Positions 54,904 through 63,845 of a DNA stretch of 64,000 nt are shown piece by piece. Both the position numbers and the translations under genes were made by a program. The notes under the pieces were generated by a model. The model had not been told where the DNA came from and made no database searches. It worked only from the letters and a program-made list of their open reading frames with translations. Source of the stretch: JAOPZW01 sp963803375 (GTDB lineage: Bacteria > Actinomycetota > Thermoleophilia > Solirubrobacterales > Solirubrobacteraceae). The stretch spans positions 347,435 through 411,434 of the forward strand of contig CAWDMB010000001.1 of NCBI GenBank assembly GCA_963803375.1, read 5' to 3'. Each line of letters starts with the position of its first letter. The first letter of the stretch is position 1.

Positions 54904-55698
54904 CTACCGCGCTTCGCCATCCGCCAGCGCCGCGCTGAAGCGGGCGATCGCGGCGGCCCACTCCGGGCCGGCGCCGGTGACGAGGTCGTTGTGGGCGACG
55001 CCCCGGATGACGTGCAGCTGCTTGGGCTCGGGCGCCGCGTCGAACAGCGCCCGCCCGTGGCCGAGCGGCACGATGTCGTCGCGGTCGCCGTGGACGACGA
55101 GCAGCGGCGCGCTCAGCTCGCGCACGCGGCGCAGGCTCGGATAGGCGTCGGGGACCACGGCGGCCGCGACGGCCGCGTAATGGTGGCGCGCCATGTCGCC
55201 GACGCTCGTGAACGTCGACATCAGCACCAGGCCGGTCGGCGGGTGCTCGAGCGCGAGTTCGAGCGCCACGCCGCCGCCGAGCGACTCGCCGAGGTAGACG
55301 ACGCGCGCGGGGTCGACGTCGTCGCGCGCCAGCAGCGCGGCGCGCACCGCGCGCGCGTCGCGATACGTCCCCGCCTCGCCGGGCCGGCCGCTGCTACGGC
55401 CGTAGCCGCGGTAGTCGAACAGCAGGACGTCGAGCCCGGCGGCGCACAGCAGCGCGACGTGCAGCACGCGGTCGCCGACGTTGCCCGCGTTGCCGTGGCA
55501 CAGCAGCACGTGCGCGCCCGCCGGGCCACGGCGGGCCGGCACCCACCAGCCGTGCAGCCGCTCACCGTCCTCGGTCTCGATGGCCACGTCCTCGAACGGC
55601 AGGCCGGCCTCGGCCGGTGTCGCGAGGATCTCGCGCTCCGGGAAGAACAGCAGGGAGTTCATCAGGCGTCTCACCAACGTGCTCGCGCGGTCCGCCAT
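54904..55698 (-). CDS. Alpha/beta hydrolase (BEM46/FrsA-like)
   Basis: 264 residues. HVLLCHGNAGN (oxyanion), LLFDYRGYGRSSG, nucleophile Ser in YLGESLGGG, Asp in VHGDRDDIVP and His in RGVAHNDLV give a complete catalytic triad. Length and motifs fit the BEM46/YghX-type serine hydrolases. The reading frame continues without stop upstream into an IS1380 fragment, but the ATG at 55698 begins the homology. Substrate unknown. Confidence 0.9.
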   Translation of the reverse strand: MADRASTLVRRLMNSLLFFPEREILATPAEAGLPFEDVAIETEDGERLHGWWVPARRGPAGAHVLLCHGNAGNVGDRVLHVALLCAAGLDVLLFDYRGYGRSSGRPGEAGTYRDARAVRAALLARDDVDPARVVYLGESLGGGVALELALEHPPTGLVLMSTFTSVGDMARHHYAAVAAAVVPDAYPSLRRVRELSAPLLVVHGDRDDIVPLGHGRALFDAAPEPKQLHVIRGVAHNDLVTGAGPEWAAAIARFSAALADGEAR

Positions 55699-55960
55699 GG
55701 TCGCAGCCCAGCGGCGAGGCCACTTGCGCGCAACCGCCGACCGGCCGGTCTGCTTGGCGGCGCGGATGCGGTCCTCGGTGTTGGCCCTCGCGCGGTGCAG
55801 GCACTCAAGCTCGACCGCGTCGCCCTGCAGGTCGGTCAGGGCGGCCAGGAAGCGGTGGCCGTCGTGGTCGGTGAAGGAGAGCTGCGCGCCGGGATGCGGG
55901 CGCGCTCGCGGCGGACGATCACCCGCGAGCCCTCGGGCCGCCCGCGAGGTCGAGGCGGTC
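55699..55960 (-). pseudogene. IS1380-family transposase fragment 2 (C-terminal part)
   Basis: Minus-strand frames read VIVRRERAR (frame A) then HPGAQLSFTDHDGHRFLAA and NTEDRIRAAKQTG (frame B), the late conserved blocks of IS1380 transposases (the TDHDGHRF and EDRIR motifs, the latter with the third catalytic Glu). A frameshift separates the two parts. It is fused in frame to the ATG of the alpha/beta hydrolase, so the insertion scar forms that gene's upstream region. May be the other half of the element at 52170 or another copy. Confidence 0.8.
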
Positions 55961-56047
55961 GGTGCGGGCGGGCGGCGCGGCCCAGCTGTGCGCTGAGCGT
56001 GTGTCCCTGCCGGTGGCGGGCGGCCTGCGCGGCCGTACGCTGGTCGG

Positions 56048-56428
56048 GTGGGCCTTTTTGGGTGGCTGCGCGGGCGCCGGGGGGTCGAGCCGGAGCCGGT
56101 GCGAGCGGCGCTCGCGGCGCTGCGCGCTGGGGGTGTCGAGACGCAGCTGCTCGATGCGCCGGCCGCCTGGGAGGCGCTGCGTCGCGGCGGCGTTGCGTGT
56201 GCCTGCGTGCTCGAGTCGGAGCTGCGCCGCGATCAGCAGGGCGAGCTCGGTTGGCCGTTGCTGCTGCGCTTCGGCCCGGGTTCTGAGTTTGCCCATCTCT
56301 CGGAGTGGCGGCCGCTCGCGGAGCGGATCGCCGCCGCGCTTGAGCGGGCCGGCTTTGAGGCGCGCTGGCGTGGCGGGCGCGCCGAGCTGATCGAGCTGTT
56401 CCCGGCCCGGCGCCACCCAACGGTGTAG
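56048..56428 (+). CDS. Small protein of unknown function, 126 aa
   Basis: GTG start; GLFGWLRGRRGVEPEPVRAAL and later WPLLLRFGPGSEFAHLSEW and ELIELFPARRHPTV. Basic and soluble, with a balanced alpha/beta look. Not recognised; the first residues resemble a short membrane-proximal helix. Followed by a 470 bp leader containing a riboswitch. Confidence 0.6.
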   Translation: MGLFGWLRGRRGVEPEPVRAALAALRAGGVETQLLDAPAAWEALRRGGVACACVLESELRRDQQGELGWPLLLRFGPGSEFAHLSEWRPLAERIAAALERAGFEARWRGGRAELIELFPARRHPTV

Positions 56429-56744
56429 CCGAACACGCGACGGCGGGCGGGGCGGTCGGGGCCGTTGGCGACGGGGGCTTCGCTCGTCGTTGCTGGTTGG
56501 CGGTTCGGTCGGCGCGCTTGGGCGTGTTCGGCGCGCCTGCGGTGGCGGGCGGGCTGCTGGGTGGCTTAGGTCGCCCGGCGGGTTGCGGCGCGCTGGCGGG
56601 CGGTGTCTGCCGTGCTGGTCGAGCGCTGACGGGTTGGCCGTGCTGGCGAGCTCGGTTTGTTTGCCGTGGCCGGGCGTCCGCGGCGGTGGCTGGCGCCGCG
56701 GCCGAGGTTGCCGGCCGTCGAGCGAGTTCGCTAGGCTGCCGCCG
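56429..56744. other. Gene-free leader region upstream of the riboswitch
   Basis: Guanine-rich, no convincing frame. The promoter for the riboswitch-controlled peptidase probably lies here. Confidence 0.4.
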
Positions 56745-56898
56745 TCCGATAGGAGCCGAGTTCCCGCGCGGCTAGCGTGCGGGGAGCGGGGGACCCAGAG
56801 AGCGGCTTCGGCCGCAGGGGCGAATCGCCGCCAGAGAGCGGCGTAGCGCGACTTCGAGCGCGAGCCCGTCAGCTAACCCCGTAGGCCGAGCGAAGGGG
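56745..56898 (+). promoter_or_regulatory. c-di-AMP (ydaO-type) riboswitch
   Basis: Contains the conserved aptamer blocks in order: GGGGGACCCAGAG (56788 area), GGGGCGAATCGCC (56817 area) and CCCGTCAGCTAACCCCGT (56865-56882) followed by AGGC. Preceded by a closing GC-rich stem. This aptamer binds c-di-AMP; in actinobacteria it typically switches off cell-wall hydrolase genes. It sits 5 nt before the ATG region of the M23 peptidase gene, so it likely controls that gene's expression. Confidence 0.92.
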
Positions 56899-56902
56899 CT
56901 GG

Positions 56903-59626
56903 ATGAGCAGAGCCACCCGAGACCTGGCTGCGCCCGAGCTGTGGCAGCGCTCGCTCGAGCGCTCGCGGCGTCGGCGTGAGCTGGCTCCGCGCGCGCGGCG
57001 TGAGCTGGCGCGCCGCAAGCAGGCGTCGGCGGCGGTGGCGATGGCGCTGCTGGCGGGGCCGCTTGTGCCGTTGGCGGCGGTTGTCGGCCGCGGCGGCGGC
57101 GGCGCGGACGCCGAGGCCGCCGGTGGGCTGCCGGTCGAGCTGCGCGCGGGCGCGTTGCCGCTCATGTTCGGCTCGAGCGGGGAGATGGTGGCGCGGGTGC
57201 AGGCCGCGCTCGGCGTCACGGCCGACGGTCGGTTCGGCGCCGAGACCGACGCCGCCGTGCGCCGCTTTCAGCGGGCGGCGGGGATTGCGGTCGACGGCGT
57301 CGTGGGGCCCGAGACGTGGGCGGCGCTGTTGACGCCGGCGAGCGTGCGCGGCTCGTCGTCGAGCTCCTCGAGCGCGACGCCGGCGACGCCGGCTGTCGGC
57401 GGGACCGCGGCCGGGGTGCGGCCTGCCGCCGCGCGCGGCACGAGCGCCCTCGCCAGCGCGCCCGCCGACCCGCCCGCCGCGGCCGCCGGCGCAACCGGCG
57501 CGGTGGCGCGTGAGGCGCCGTTCACATCGGCGCGTGCGGCGGGCGCTTCGTCCGCCTCGCCGAGCGCGACGCCGGCTTTCAGGCCGGCGGCCTCGCGCGC
57601 CGCGCGCGAGGAGCGAGCTCGCGCGGCCGCCGGCGCGACCGACGCCGTGCCGCGCCGGGTCAAGCGGGAGATCGCCGCCCGGCTATCGTCGGCGCTCGTC
57701 GGCGGATCCGTCTCGGCGCAGCAGGAGCTCGCCGTTGAGCCGGCGATCGAGCGCAGCTCGACGCCTGACCGTTCGGCCGCCGCGCCGGGCGCGACGCGGG
57801 ACGACGCCGGCGCCCGGGAGGCGGCGCCCGGGGCGCACGACGAGGCGTCCGCAGAGGCGCCGCGCGCGCTCGACGCCCCGGGCGTGGGCGGCTCCGGTGC
57901 GCTCGAGCCGGCGGTCGACCGCCCGGCCGAGCGGCCGGCAGTCGAGCGTCAGCGGCCGGCGGGCGCGCGGCGTGTGGCGGCCGGCGACGTGCCGGTGGGC
58001 GGCTGCTCGGCGAGGCTTGGTTCGCCGGTGAGCGGGACCGTCAGCTCGCCGTTCGGCGCGCGCTGGGGCCGCATGCACGAGGGCGTCGACATCGCCGCGC
58101 CGACCGGCAGCGCGGTCAAGGCGGCCGCCTGCGGCACGGTCAGCTTCGCCGGTCAGCAGAGCGGCTACGGGAACATCGTCTGCGTCACCCACACCGGCAG
58201 CTTCTCGACCTGCTACGCGCATCTGTCCGGCTTCGCCACGCGGCAGGGCGCGCGCGTGCAGACCGGCCAGCTGCTCGGCTACGTCGGCTGCACGGGACAC
58301 TGCACCGGGCCGCACCTGCATTTCGAGACGCGCGTCGGCGGCCGCGCCACCAACCCGCAGCCCTACCGCGACGGGCAGCAGATCCCAGGCACGCCGCGGG
58401 TTCGCTTCGCCGCCGCGGCGAGCCGCTCGACGCCCAGCTCGTACCGCCAGCGCGCCGCGAGCGCCGCCGCCCGGCCCGTCGTCGCGGCGGCCAGGCACAG
58501 GAACGTCGCCCAGCCAAGCGCCGCCGGCCGCGCGGCCACGGCCAAGCCAGCGGTGCGGCGGACGGCGCCGGCCGCCGCCAGCCGCGCCGGCGCGGCGCCG
58601 GCGGCGCCGCAGCCTGCCGCGACACCCGCGGCGGCGACGGTCACGGCCGCGGCGCCTCAGCCGGCGCCGGCCGCCCAGTCGTCCGCGCCGGCCCCGGCCG
58701 CGCCGCCGGCGCCGCCGGACCCGACGCCCGCGTACTCGCCGCCGGCGGCGCCGGACACGACGCCGACCAACGGCGCGCCCGCGCCCACGCACAGCGCGCC
58801 CGCGCCCACGCACAGCGCGCCCGCGCCCACGTACAGCGCGCCCGAGCCCGCTGTCGCGGCGCCCACGCCAGCCGCGAGCTCGGACTCGGTGAGCGGGTCG
58901 TCGTCGAGCGCCCCGAGCTCGGCTGGATCGTCGGATTCCTGGAGCTCGTCCGCGCCGTCGACCCCGTCTGGCTCCGCGTCGTCTGGGTCCCCTGCGTCGT
59001 CTAACTCCTCGGGCTCGTCCACGCCGAGCAGCGCGGCGGCCTCCTCGGGCCCTTCCGGCTCGTCCGCGCCGAGCACCACGCCGTCGACCTCGTCTGGCTC
59101 CGCGTCGTCTGGGTCCGCTGCGTCGCCGGCCCCGGCCTGCGTCTGGCTCCGCGTCGTCTGGGTCCGCTGCGTCGCCGGCCCCGGCCTCGTCTGGCTCCGC
59201 GTCGTCTGGGTCCGCTGCGTCGCCGGCCCCGGCCTCGTCTGGCTCCGCGTCGTCTGGGTCCGCTGCGTCGCCGGCCCCGGCCTCGTCTGGCTCCGCGTCG
59301 TCTGGGTCCGCTGCGTCGCCGGCCCCGGCCTCGTCTGGCTCCGCGTCGTCTGGGTCCGCTGCGTCGCCGACCCCGGCCTCGTCTGGCACGTCCGCTCCGG
59401 CGACGCCGGCGGCTTCGTCGGGCTCGGCGGGCACGGCCTCGAGCGGCGGCGCGTCCACCTCCGGCTCGAGCGGCGCGACGGGAGCCTCCGCCGCGGCCAC
59501 ACCGTAGGCTCAGGAACACGCCAGTGCGGGGCGGCCTCGGGCGCCACCGCCCGGCAGGGCGCCTCAGCCTGTCGGGCGAGCTGCGCGCCCAGCACCGCAA
59601 CGACCACTTCCCTGCCCTGGTCATAG
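56903..59626 (+). CDS. Secreted M23 peptidase with peptidoglycan-binding domain and low-complexity tail (frameshifted 3' end)
   Basis: 907 residues as read. Basic N-terminus and hydrophobic helix (ASAAVAMALLAGPLVPLAAVVG) for export; peptidoglycan-binding domain (about 88-147); long Ala/Ser linker; M23 LytM domain with zinc ligands His392 and Asp396 (HEGVDIA) and His471/His473 (HLHFE). C-terminus is Pro/Ala/Ser-rich. A one-base insertion near 59139 in the repeat array shifts the tail into a WLRVVWVRCVAGPG-type frame; without it the protein would end at TAG 59505-59507 as a Ser/Ala/Gly tail. Cell-wall remodelling enzyme under c-di-AMP control. Confidence 0.85.
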   Translation: MSRATRDLAAPELWQRSLERSRRRRELAPRARRELARRKQASAAVAMALLAGPLVPLAAVVGRGGGGADAEAAGGLPVELRAGALPLMFGSSGEMVARVQAALGVTADGRFGAETDAAVRRFQRAAGIAVDGVVGPETWAALLTPASVRGSSSSSSSATPATPAVGGTAAGVRPAAARGTSALASAPADPPAAAAGATGAVAREAPFTSARAAGASSASPSATPAFRPAASRAAREERARAAAGATDAVPRRVKREIAARLSSALVGGSVSAQQELAVEPAIERSSTPDRSAAAPGATRDDAGAREAAPGAHDEASAEAPRALDAPGVGGSGALEPAVDRPAERPAVERQRPAGARRVAAGDVPVGGCSARLGSPVSGTVSSPFGARWGRMHEGVDIAAPTGSAVKAAACGTVSFAGQQSGYGNIVCVTHTGSFSTCYAHLSGFATRQGARVQTGQLLGYVGCTGHCTGPHLHFETRVGGRATNPQPYRDGQQIPGTPRVRFAAAASRSTPSSYRQRAASAAARPVVAAARHRNVAQPSAAGRAATAKPAVRRTAPAAASRAGAAPAAPQPAATPAAATVTAAAPQPAPAAQSSAPAPAAPPAPPDPTPAYSPPAAPDTTPTNGAPAPTHSAPAPTHSAPAPTYSAPEPAVAAPTPAASSDSVSGSSSSAPSSAGSSDSWSSSAPSTPSGSASSGSPASSNSSGSSTPSSAAASSGPSGSSAPSTTPSTSSGSASSGSAASPAPACVWLRVVWVRCVAGPGLVWLRVVWVRCVAGPGLVWLRVVWVRCVAGPGLVWLRVVWVRCVAGPGLVWLRVVWVRCVADPGLVWHVRSGDAGGFVGLGGHGLERRRVHLRLERRDGSLRRGHTVGSGTRQCGAASGATARQGASACRASCAPSTATTTSLPWS
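59088..59376. repeat. Six tandem 48-bp repeats in the M23 gene
   Basis: Units of 48 bp (starting CCTCGTCTGGCTCCGC) at 59088, 59136, 59185, 59233, 59281 and 59329; unit 2 is 49 bp (CCTGCGTC, extra G at 59139). Unit 6 has one substitution (GACCCCGG). In the intended frame each encodes a 16-residue Ser/Gly/Ala/Pro block. Confidence 0.9.
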
Positions 59627-59660
59627 ATCGCCTCGGCGTCGGCCCGCTCCACACCACCAG
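59560..59660 (-). pseudogene. IS66-like transposase N-terminal relic
   Basis: Minus-strand frame reads ERADAEAIYDQGREVVVAVL, matching the N-terminal DAEAIYDxGxEAVV segment of IS66 TnpC proteins. Homology stops after about 30 residues. Short and single-frame, so only weakly supported. Confidence 0.4.
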
Positions 59661-59975
59661 ATTCGACGAGCCGACGTTATGTCCCCCCGACCAACTGAAC
59701 GCTCATATGGGTTGGTGTTGTCAAGTCGGGCAGGCGTGATCGTGGCGCGTGGCCGTTGGTCATGGATGTGGTTTGGGGTGCGGGTGGCGGCCGGGCGGCG
59801 AGGGCGCTTCAGGCTCATATGCGAGGGCTGGCTACCTCATGACGGTCTTGCGCTGCGCCGGGCCGCGGTCTTAGATCGAGCGCGCCGAGATTCGGTGCTC
59901 AAAGCGTTATCGCGGTCCCCGTGTGACGCGGCGCCGGCCGCCACCCGCACCCCGGAACGGGATGCCGATCGCGGA
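59661..59975. other. Noncoding stretch at the right end of the IS110 element
   Basis: About 315 bp with no gene. It contains CTCATATGGG and CTCATATGCG direct copies about 120 bp apart. The exact outer end of the IS110 element is not visible. Confidence 0.4.
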
Positions 59976-61067
59976 TCAGTCGGGTTGTTGTGCGATCTCC
60001 CAGACGAAGCACGCGAGCTCACGCGCGACCGCGACGGCGACGGTGGTGCGCTTCTTGGCGCGCGCGGCGTCGAGGTGCGCCCAGCGGCGATGCAGGCGCA
60101 ACTGAGCGCGCCAGGCTGCGTCGATCGCGTCCGGCGACTGGCCGGCCTGGCGGCGCTTGAGCGCCTCGGAAACGCGGGGTGCGCGCCGGTAATGCCAGGC
60201 GGCCTCGACCAGGAGCCGGCGGGCATGGGAGCTGCCGGCCATGGTGATCGCGCCTTGCCGGCGCTTGGTGCCCGAGCTGTGCTCCGACGCCACCAGGCCC
60301 AGGTAGCTGGCCAGCCGCTTGGGGTGCTTGAAAGCGGTGATGTCGCCGATCTCGGCGACCAACCCGACGGCGGTCAGCGTGTCGACGCCGCGCAGGCAGC
60401 GCAACCGGGCGACGGTCGGCGCCCACGAGCCTTGGGTGGACTGCTCGAGCAGCATCGCGTCGAGGCGCTCACGCCGCGCGAGCAGGACCTCGTGGTGAGC
60501 GAGGTACTCGCCGAAGACCAGCTCGACGAGCTGCTCGTCGAAGCGGATCGTGCTCAACCACCGCAGGTGGCGCTGCGACCACGCGGCGCCGGGACCGTCC
60601 CAGATCAGGCCGCGTCGCAGCAACAGCTTGCCGACACGGTGACGCGCGCTCATCAGGTCGCCACGCAGATCCTCGCGGGCGCGCACGAGGTCGCGCAGCG
60701 CCTCAAGCTCAGGGGCCGGGACGACGACCGGTCGCAACTGGCCGGCGGCGTGCAGCCTGGCGAGCTTCAGCGCGTCCCGCGTATCGGTCTTGATGCGGTC
60801 TCCGGGCTGGCGCGGGACCGCTCCCGGCGAGCAGACCATCACCTCCAAGCCAGCAGCACGAGCGGCGCGAGCGAGCCCGAACCCGGTCGGCCCGGCCTCA
60901 TAGACCGCCCTGACCGGACCCGGCAGCGTCGCCAGCCACTCCAACGCAGCAGCCGGCGACCCCGACAACTGCGTCTTGAACACCTCACCGGACCCCAGCC
61001 GCACCGCCGCGGCCGCAGTCTTGCGCGCGTGAACATCAAAGCCCACGAAGCAGATACCGTCCGTCAT
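59976..61067 (-). CDS. IS110-family recombinase (transposase)
   Basis: About 363 residues from the ATG at 61067 (a start at 61082 adds five). N-terminal RuvC-like DEDD domain with FVGFDVHARKT, AVYEAGPTGFGL and KTDTRDALKLARL; central coiled coil; C-terminal helix-hairpin domain with LRCLRGVDTLTAVGLVAEIGD and the nucleophile serine region MAGSSHARRLLVEAAWHYRR. Intact, so potentially active. IS110 recombinases are guided by a bridge RNA from the element's noncoding end. Confidence 0.93.
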   Translation of the reverse strand: MTDGICFVGFDVHARKTAAAAVRLGSGEVFKTQLSGSPAAALEWLATLPGPVRAVYEAGPTGFGLARAARAAGLEVMVCSPGAVPRQPGDRIKTDTRDALKLARLHAAGQLRPVVVPAPELEALRDLVRAREDLRGDLMSARHRVGKLLLRRGLIWDGPGAAWSQRHLRWLSTIRFDEQLVELVFGEYLAHHEVLLARRERLDAMLLEQSTQGSWAPTVARLRCLRGVDTLTAVGLVAEIGDITAFKHPKRLASYLGLVASEHSSGTKRRQGAITMAGSSHARRLLVEAAWHYRRAPRVSEALKRRQAGQSPDAIDAAWRAQLRLHRRWAHLDAARAKKRTTVAVAVARELACFVWEIAQQPD

Positions 61068-61345
61068 GTCGACGCTCCTCACCGATCGATGCGGTAACCA
61101 GCCCGCGCCAAACGATGCGCGGGAGCGTCGACGCTCTCACCTGCACCAGCGGCGACACCGACCCATACCGGCTTAGAGCGCCGGGATAAACCGGCATGGA
61201 GAAAGGAATGAGAGAGTCCGACACTGAAGGGGTAGCGATCCACGGTGGCCCCGAGTCATGCGGCGGCGTTCGCGAGGGCGTCGGCGAAGCGTTGACAGAG
61301 GGGTACGTGCAGGCTGGGCCATTGAGCCGCGAAATCAAGGGTTTC
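61068..61345 (-). ncRNA. Candidate bridge RNA region of the IS110 element
   Basis: Noncoding sequence upstream of the recombinase, where IS110-group elements carry their bridge RNA. Strong local hairpins: CCCGCGC (61102-61108) with GCGCGGG (61117-61123), loop of 8; GAGCGTCGACGCTC palindrome (61123-61136); and CCGGC/GCCGG near 61168-61184. GTCGACGCTC(C)TCACC occurs twice (61068, 61127). The outer end, the core dinucleotide and guide loops were not resolved, so this is a placement only. Confidence 0.4.
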
Positions 61346-61545
61346 GGGTGCCGACGTCGTTAAGCGTGGCGGAAGGCAACATCGTCGGCAGCGTTATCGC
61401 GAGCTGTCGGGGGACCCCGCGCGGTCGAAGAACCTGTGCATGCACGGAATCTCCATGCGCGAGAACCGGGAGATCCCACGATCGCCCGCCAGTGGCGTTT
61501 GCCTGCGGCGGGCCGCTCAGGGAAGGCCGAGGCCGTAATCCTGAG
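61346..61545 (+). other. Probable truncated group II intron RNA segment
   Basis: Precedes the intron reverse transcriptase and contains GAGAACCGGGAGATC and hairpin-forming GGAATCTCC, of the kind found ahead of group II intron proteins. The intron 5' end is not identifiable, and its border with the IS110 element is not clear. Confidence 0.4.
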
Positions 61546-62067
61546 ATGCACGAGCGTGGGAAGTCTGACAGCCCCGTAGTACCGGCGAAGCCGCCGAACA
61601 ACGCCGCGCAAGCGGCGGCGGAGGTGGTGGAGGGAAGGGGGCTGGCCAAGGGGAACACGGCCAGCAAAACGCGCCCCGGACGCAGCGCCGGGCAGGGCGC
61701 GCCAAGTGCGCTGGATCGTGTGCGCCGAGTCGCAGAGCAGGACAAGGACGCGCGGTTTGCGGCGCTCCTGCATCACGTCACGGTCGATCGCCTGCGGGCG
61801 GCCTATCGGGCGCTGAGCCCGAAGGCCGCGGCCGGGGTGGACGGCGTGACGTGGCAGATCTACGGGCAGCAGTTGGAGGCCAATCTCCACGACCTGCACG
61901 GACGGCTGCAGCGGGGAGCGTTCCGGGCCAAGCCGTCTCGTCGCAGCTACATCCCGAAGGCGGACGGCGGCCAACGGCCGCTGGGCATCGCCGCGCTGGA
62001 GGACAAGATCGTCCAGCGCGCCGTCGTCGAGGTGCTCAACGCTGTCCCGGACTTCCGAAGTTGGTAG
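61546..62067 (+). pseudogene. Group II intron reverse transcriptase/maturase, 3'-truncated by IS1634
   Basis: From ATG 61546: basic N-terminus, then KDARFAALLHHVTVDRLRAAY, LSPKAAAGVDGVTW, PSRRSYIPKADGGQRPLGI and ALEDKIVQRAVVEVLNAV, the first RT blocks (RT0-RT2a) of bacterial group II intron proteins. Homology stops at VLNAV, four codons before the frame enters the IS1634 terminal repeat (62052) and ends. Catalytic YADD region and maturase are absent, so it is inactive. Confidence 0.88.
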
Positions 62068-62138
62068 GCACGTCTGAGAGCGGAGAACCCGCTCTGTAGG
62101 CGGGTTCTCGGGGGTTTGTGCGCTTGTGCGTCGTGTGC

Positions 62139-63845
62139 CTACGTGGTTCGGTGGGCGGCGGGTGTGATGTGGCCGAAGCGCGGTGGTTCGGGCACGCCGA
62201 GCGCGCCGAGGAGCTGGCGCCGGTCGGCGGTGAGCTCGGTGCGTTGGGTGAACTCGCCGTCGGGTGAGCGGAAGCGGCCCTGCTTGATCGTCATCAGCTG
62301 GTCGCCGATCGTGCGCCAGGTCTCGCCCGCGCGGATCTCGGCGACGCGGACGATGACCAGCGCGAGGAAGCAGATCAGCACGTGGGCGCGGATGCGGTCT
62401 TGCTTGCGGTGGAAGACGGGGCGCAGCAGCAGCGTGCCCTTGAGGTCCTTGAAGCCGCGCTCGGCTTCGAGCAGGTTCTTGTAGCCGAGCGCGACGTCGT
62501 CGGCGCTGAGCGTGTCGTCGGAGGTGGTGATCAGGTACTTGCCGTCGAGGCGCTGCTCGTCGCGGATCTTGGCGCGGTCGATCATCAGCCGGCCGGTCTT
62601 GGTCTGGCGCAGGTAGCGGCCGATGCTGCGGTGCGCGCGCAGCTTGCAGGCGGCCTTCTCGTGCGCCTTGCCGCGGATCTGCTCGAGCGCGGCGACCTTG
62701 GCCTCGAGGCGCGCGATCGTCTGCTCGCGGCGGGCGCGGTCGCGCTCGGCCTCGCGCGGGTTGCGGCAGATCACGAAGCGCTGACGCGCGGCGCCTTCGC
62801 CGACGATCACCTGCTTGACCGCGAGGTTGTCGGCGACCGTGCGGTAGCGGCCCTGGCGGCGGAGCGCGAGCCGCGCCTCGGCGGTGCCGGCGCGCAGCTT
62901 CATCCCGGCGATGTAGTGGCCACCGGCGCGCTGCAGACAGCGCAGGTTCTCGGTGCTCGAGAAGCCCGAGTCCACGACCCAGACGCAGCGCCCGAGCTTC
63001 CAGCCGCCGAGGTCCGCCTTGACCTGCTCGATGACGGTCTGATCGCTGGTGTTGCCCGGCCACACCCACACGCGCACCGGGATCCCCTCGCGCGTCACGG
63101 CGAGCCCGATCACGACCTGCGGCAGGTCGGGCCGGTGGTCCTTGCTGTGCCCCAGCCGCCGGTGCCCGGCCTCCTCGAGCGGCTCGGCCGGCTCGGTCTC
63201 GTCGTCGTCGTCGAGGCCGGCCTCGTCGTCGTCGACTTCGACCTCGAAGTACGTCGAGGTCGTGTCGAAGAAGATCACGTCGACCTCGCTGTTGAGGAGG
63301 TTCGCGACGCTGAAGAAGACCGCCTCCTGCACGCGCTCGGAGCACTCCAGCAGGAAGTCCATCGCGCTGTAGAGGCCGTCGTCAGACAGCTCACCGACCC
63401 CCGGCAGCACGACCTCCCGCGGCGCCCAGCGCGTCGCCTCCAGCTTGGACGCCGGCGCGATCGTGCGCTGGGCGACCATCGCGAACACCCAGCGCTCGAC
63501 GTCGCGGCGGTAGCGCCGCGACCCGGCGACGCGCCCCAGCGCCCGCCCGATCCCCAACTCGCTCCACAGCGCCTGCACGACATGCGGACGGCCCTGCTCG
63601 CGCGCCTCCACGAAGTCGAACCCCGTCGGCGCCCCCGCCGCCAGCGCCTGCTCGGGCTCCAAGAAGCGCGAGATCGACGCCACCAACCGCTGAAGCGCCT
63701 CGCGGTCGACCTCGTCCTCGCGCCCGAACGTGTGGATGATCCGCGCCACCGGCACGCCGCGCTCGTTGCGCTCGTTGTGCGCCAGCGAGACATAGCGCAC
63801 CACGTCGCCGCTCTTGTTGCGCCGCTGCGTCACCCGCAGATACAC
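62139..63845 (-). CDS. IS1634-family transposase
   Basis: 568 residues, DDE fold of the IS4 superfamily: VDVIFFDTTSTYFE (first Asp), VWVVDSGFSSTENLRCL (second Asp) and NLLEAERGFKDLKGTLLLRPVFHRK (Glu, Y-(2)-R-(3)-E-(6)-K-like signature). N-terminal MYLRVTQRRNKSGDVVRYVSL is typical of the family. Intact. A 154-bp noncoding part lies between the start and the right terminal repeat. Confidence 0.92.
   Translation of the reverse strand: MYLRVTQRRNKSGDVVRYVSLAHNERNERGVPVARIIHTFGREDEVDREALQRLVASISRFLEPEQALAAGAPTGFDFVEAREQGRPHVVQALWSELGIGRALGRVAGSRRYRRDVERWVFAMVAQRTIAPASKLEATRWAPREVVLPGVGELSDDGLYSAMDFLLECSERVQEAVFFSVANLLNSEVDVIFFDTTSTYFEVEVDDDEAGLDDDDETEPAEPLEEAGHRRLGHSKDHRPDLPQVVIGLAVTREGIPVRVWVWPGNTSDQTVIEQVKADLGGWKLGRCVWVVDSGFSSTENLRCLQRAGGHYIAGMKLRAGTAEARLALRRQGRYRTVADNLAVKQVIVGEGAARQRFVICRNPREAERDRARREQTIARLEAKVAALEQIRGKAHEKAACKLRAHRSIGRYLRQTKTGRLMIDRAKIRDEQRLDGKYLITTSDDTLSADDVALGYKNLLEAERGFKDLKGTLLLRPVFHRKQDRIRAHVLICFLALVIVRVAEIRAGETWRTIGDQLMTIKQGRFRSPDGEFTQRTELTADRRQLLGALGVPEPPRFGHITPAAHRTT

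Noticed and set aside
59088..59376. Tandem 48-bp repeats as a CRISPR array
   Set aside because: Repeats are contiguous without spacers, lie inside a coding gene and no cas genes are nearby.
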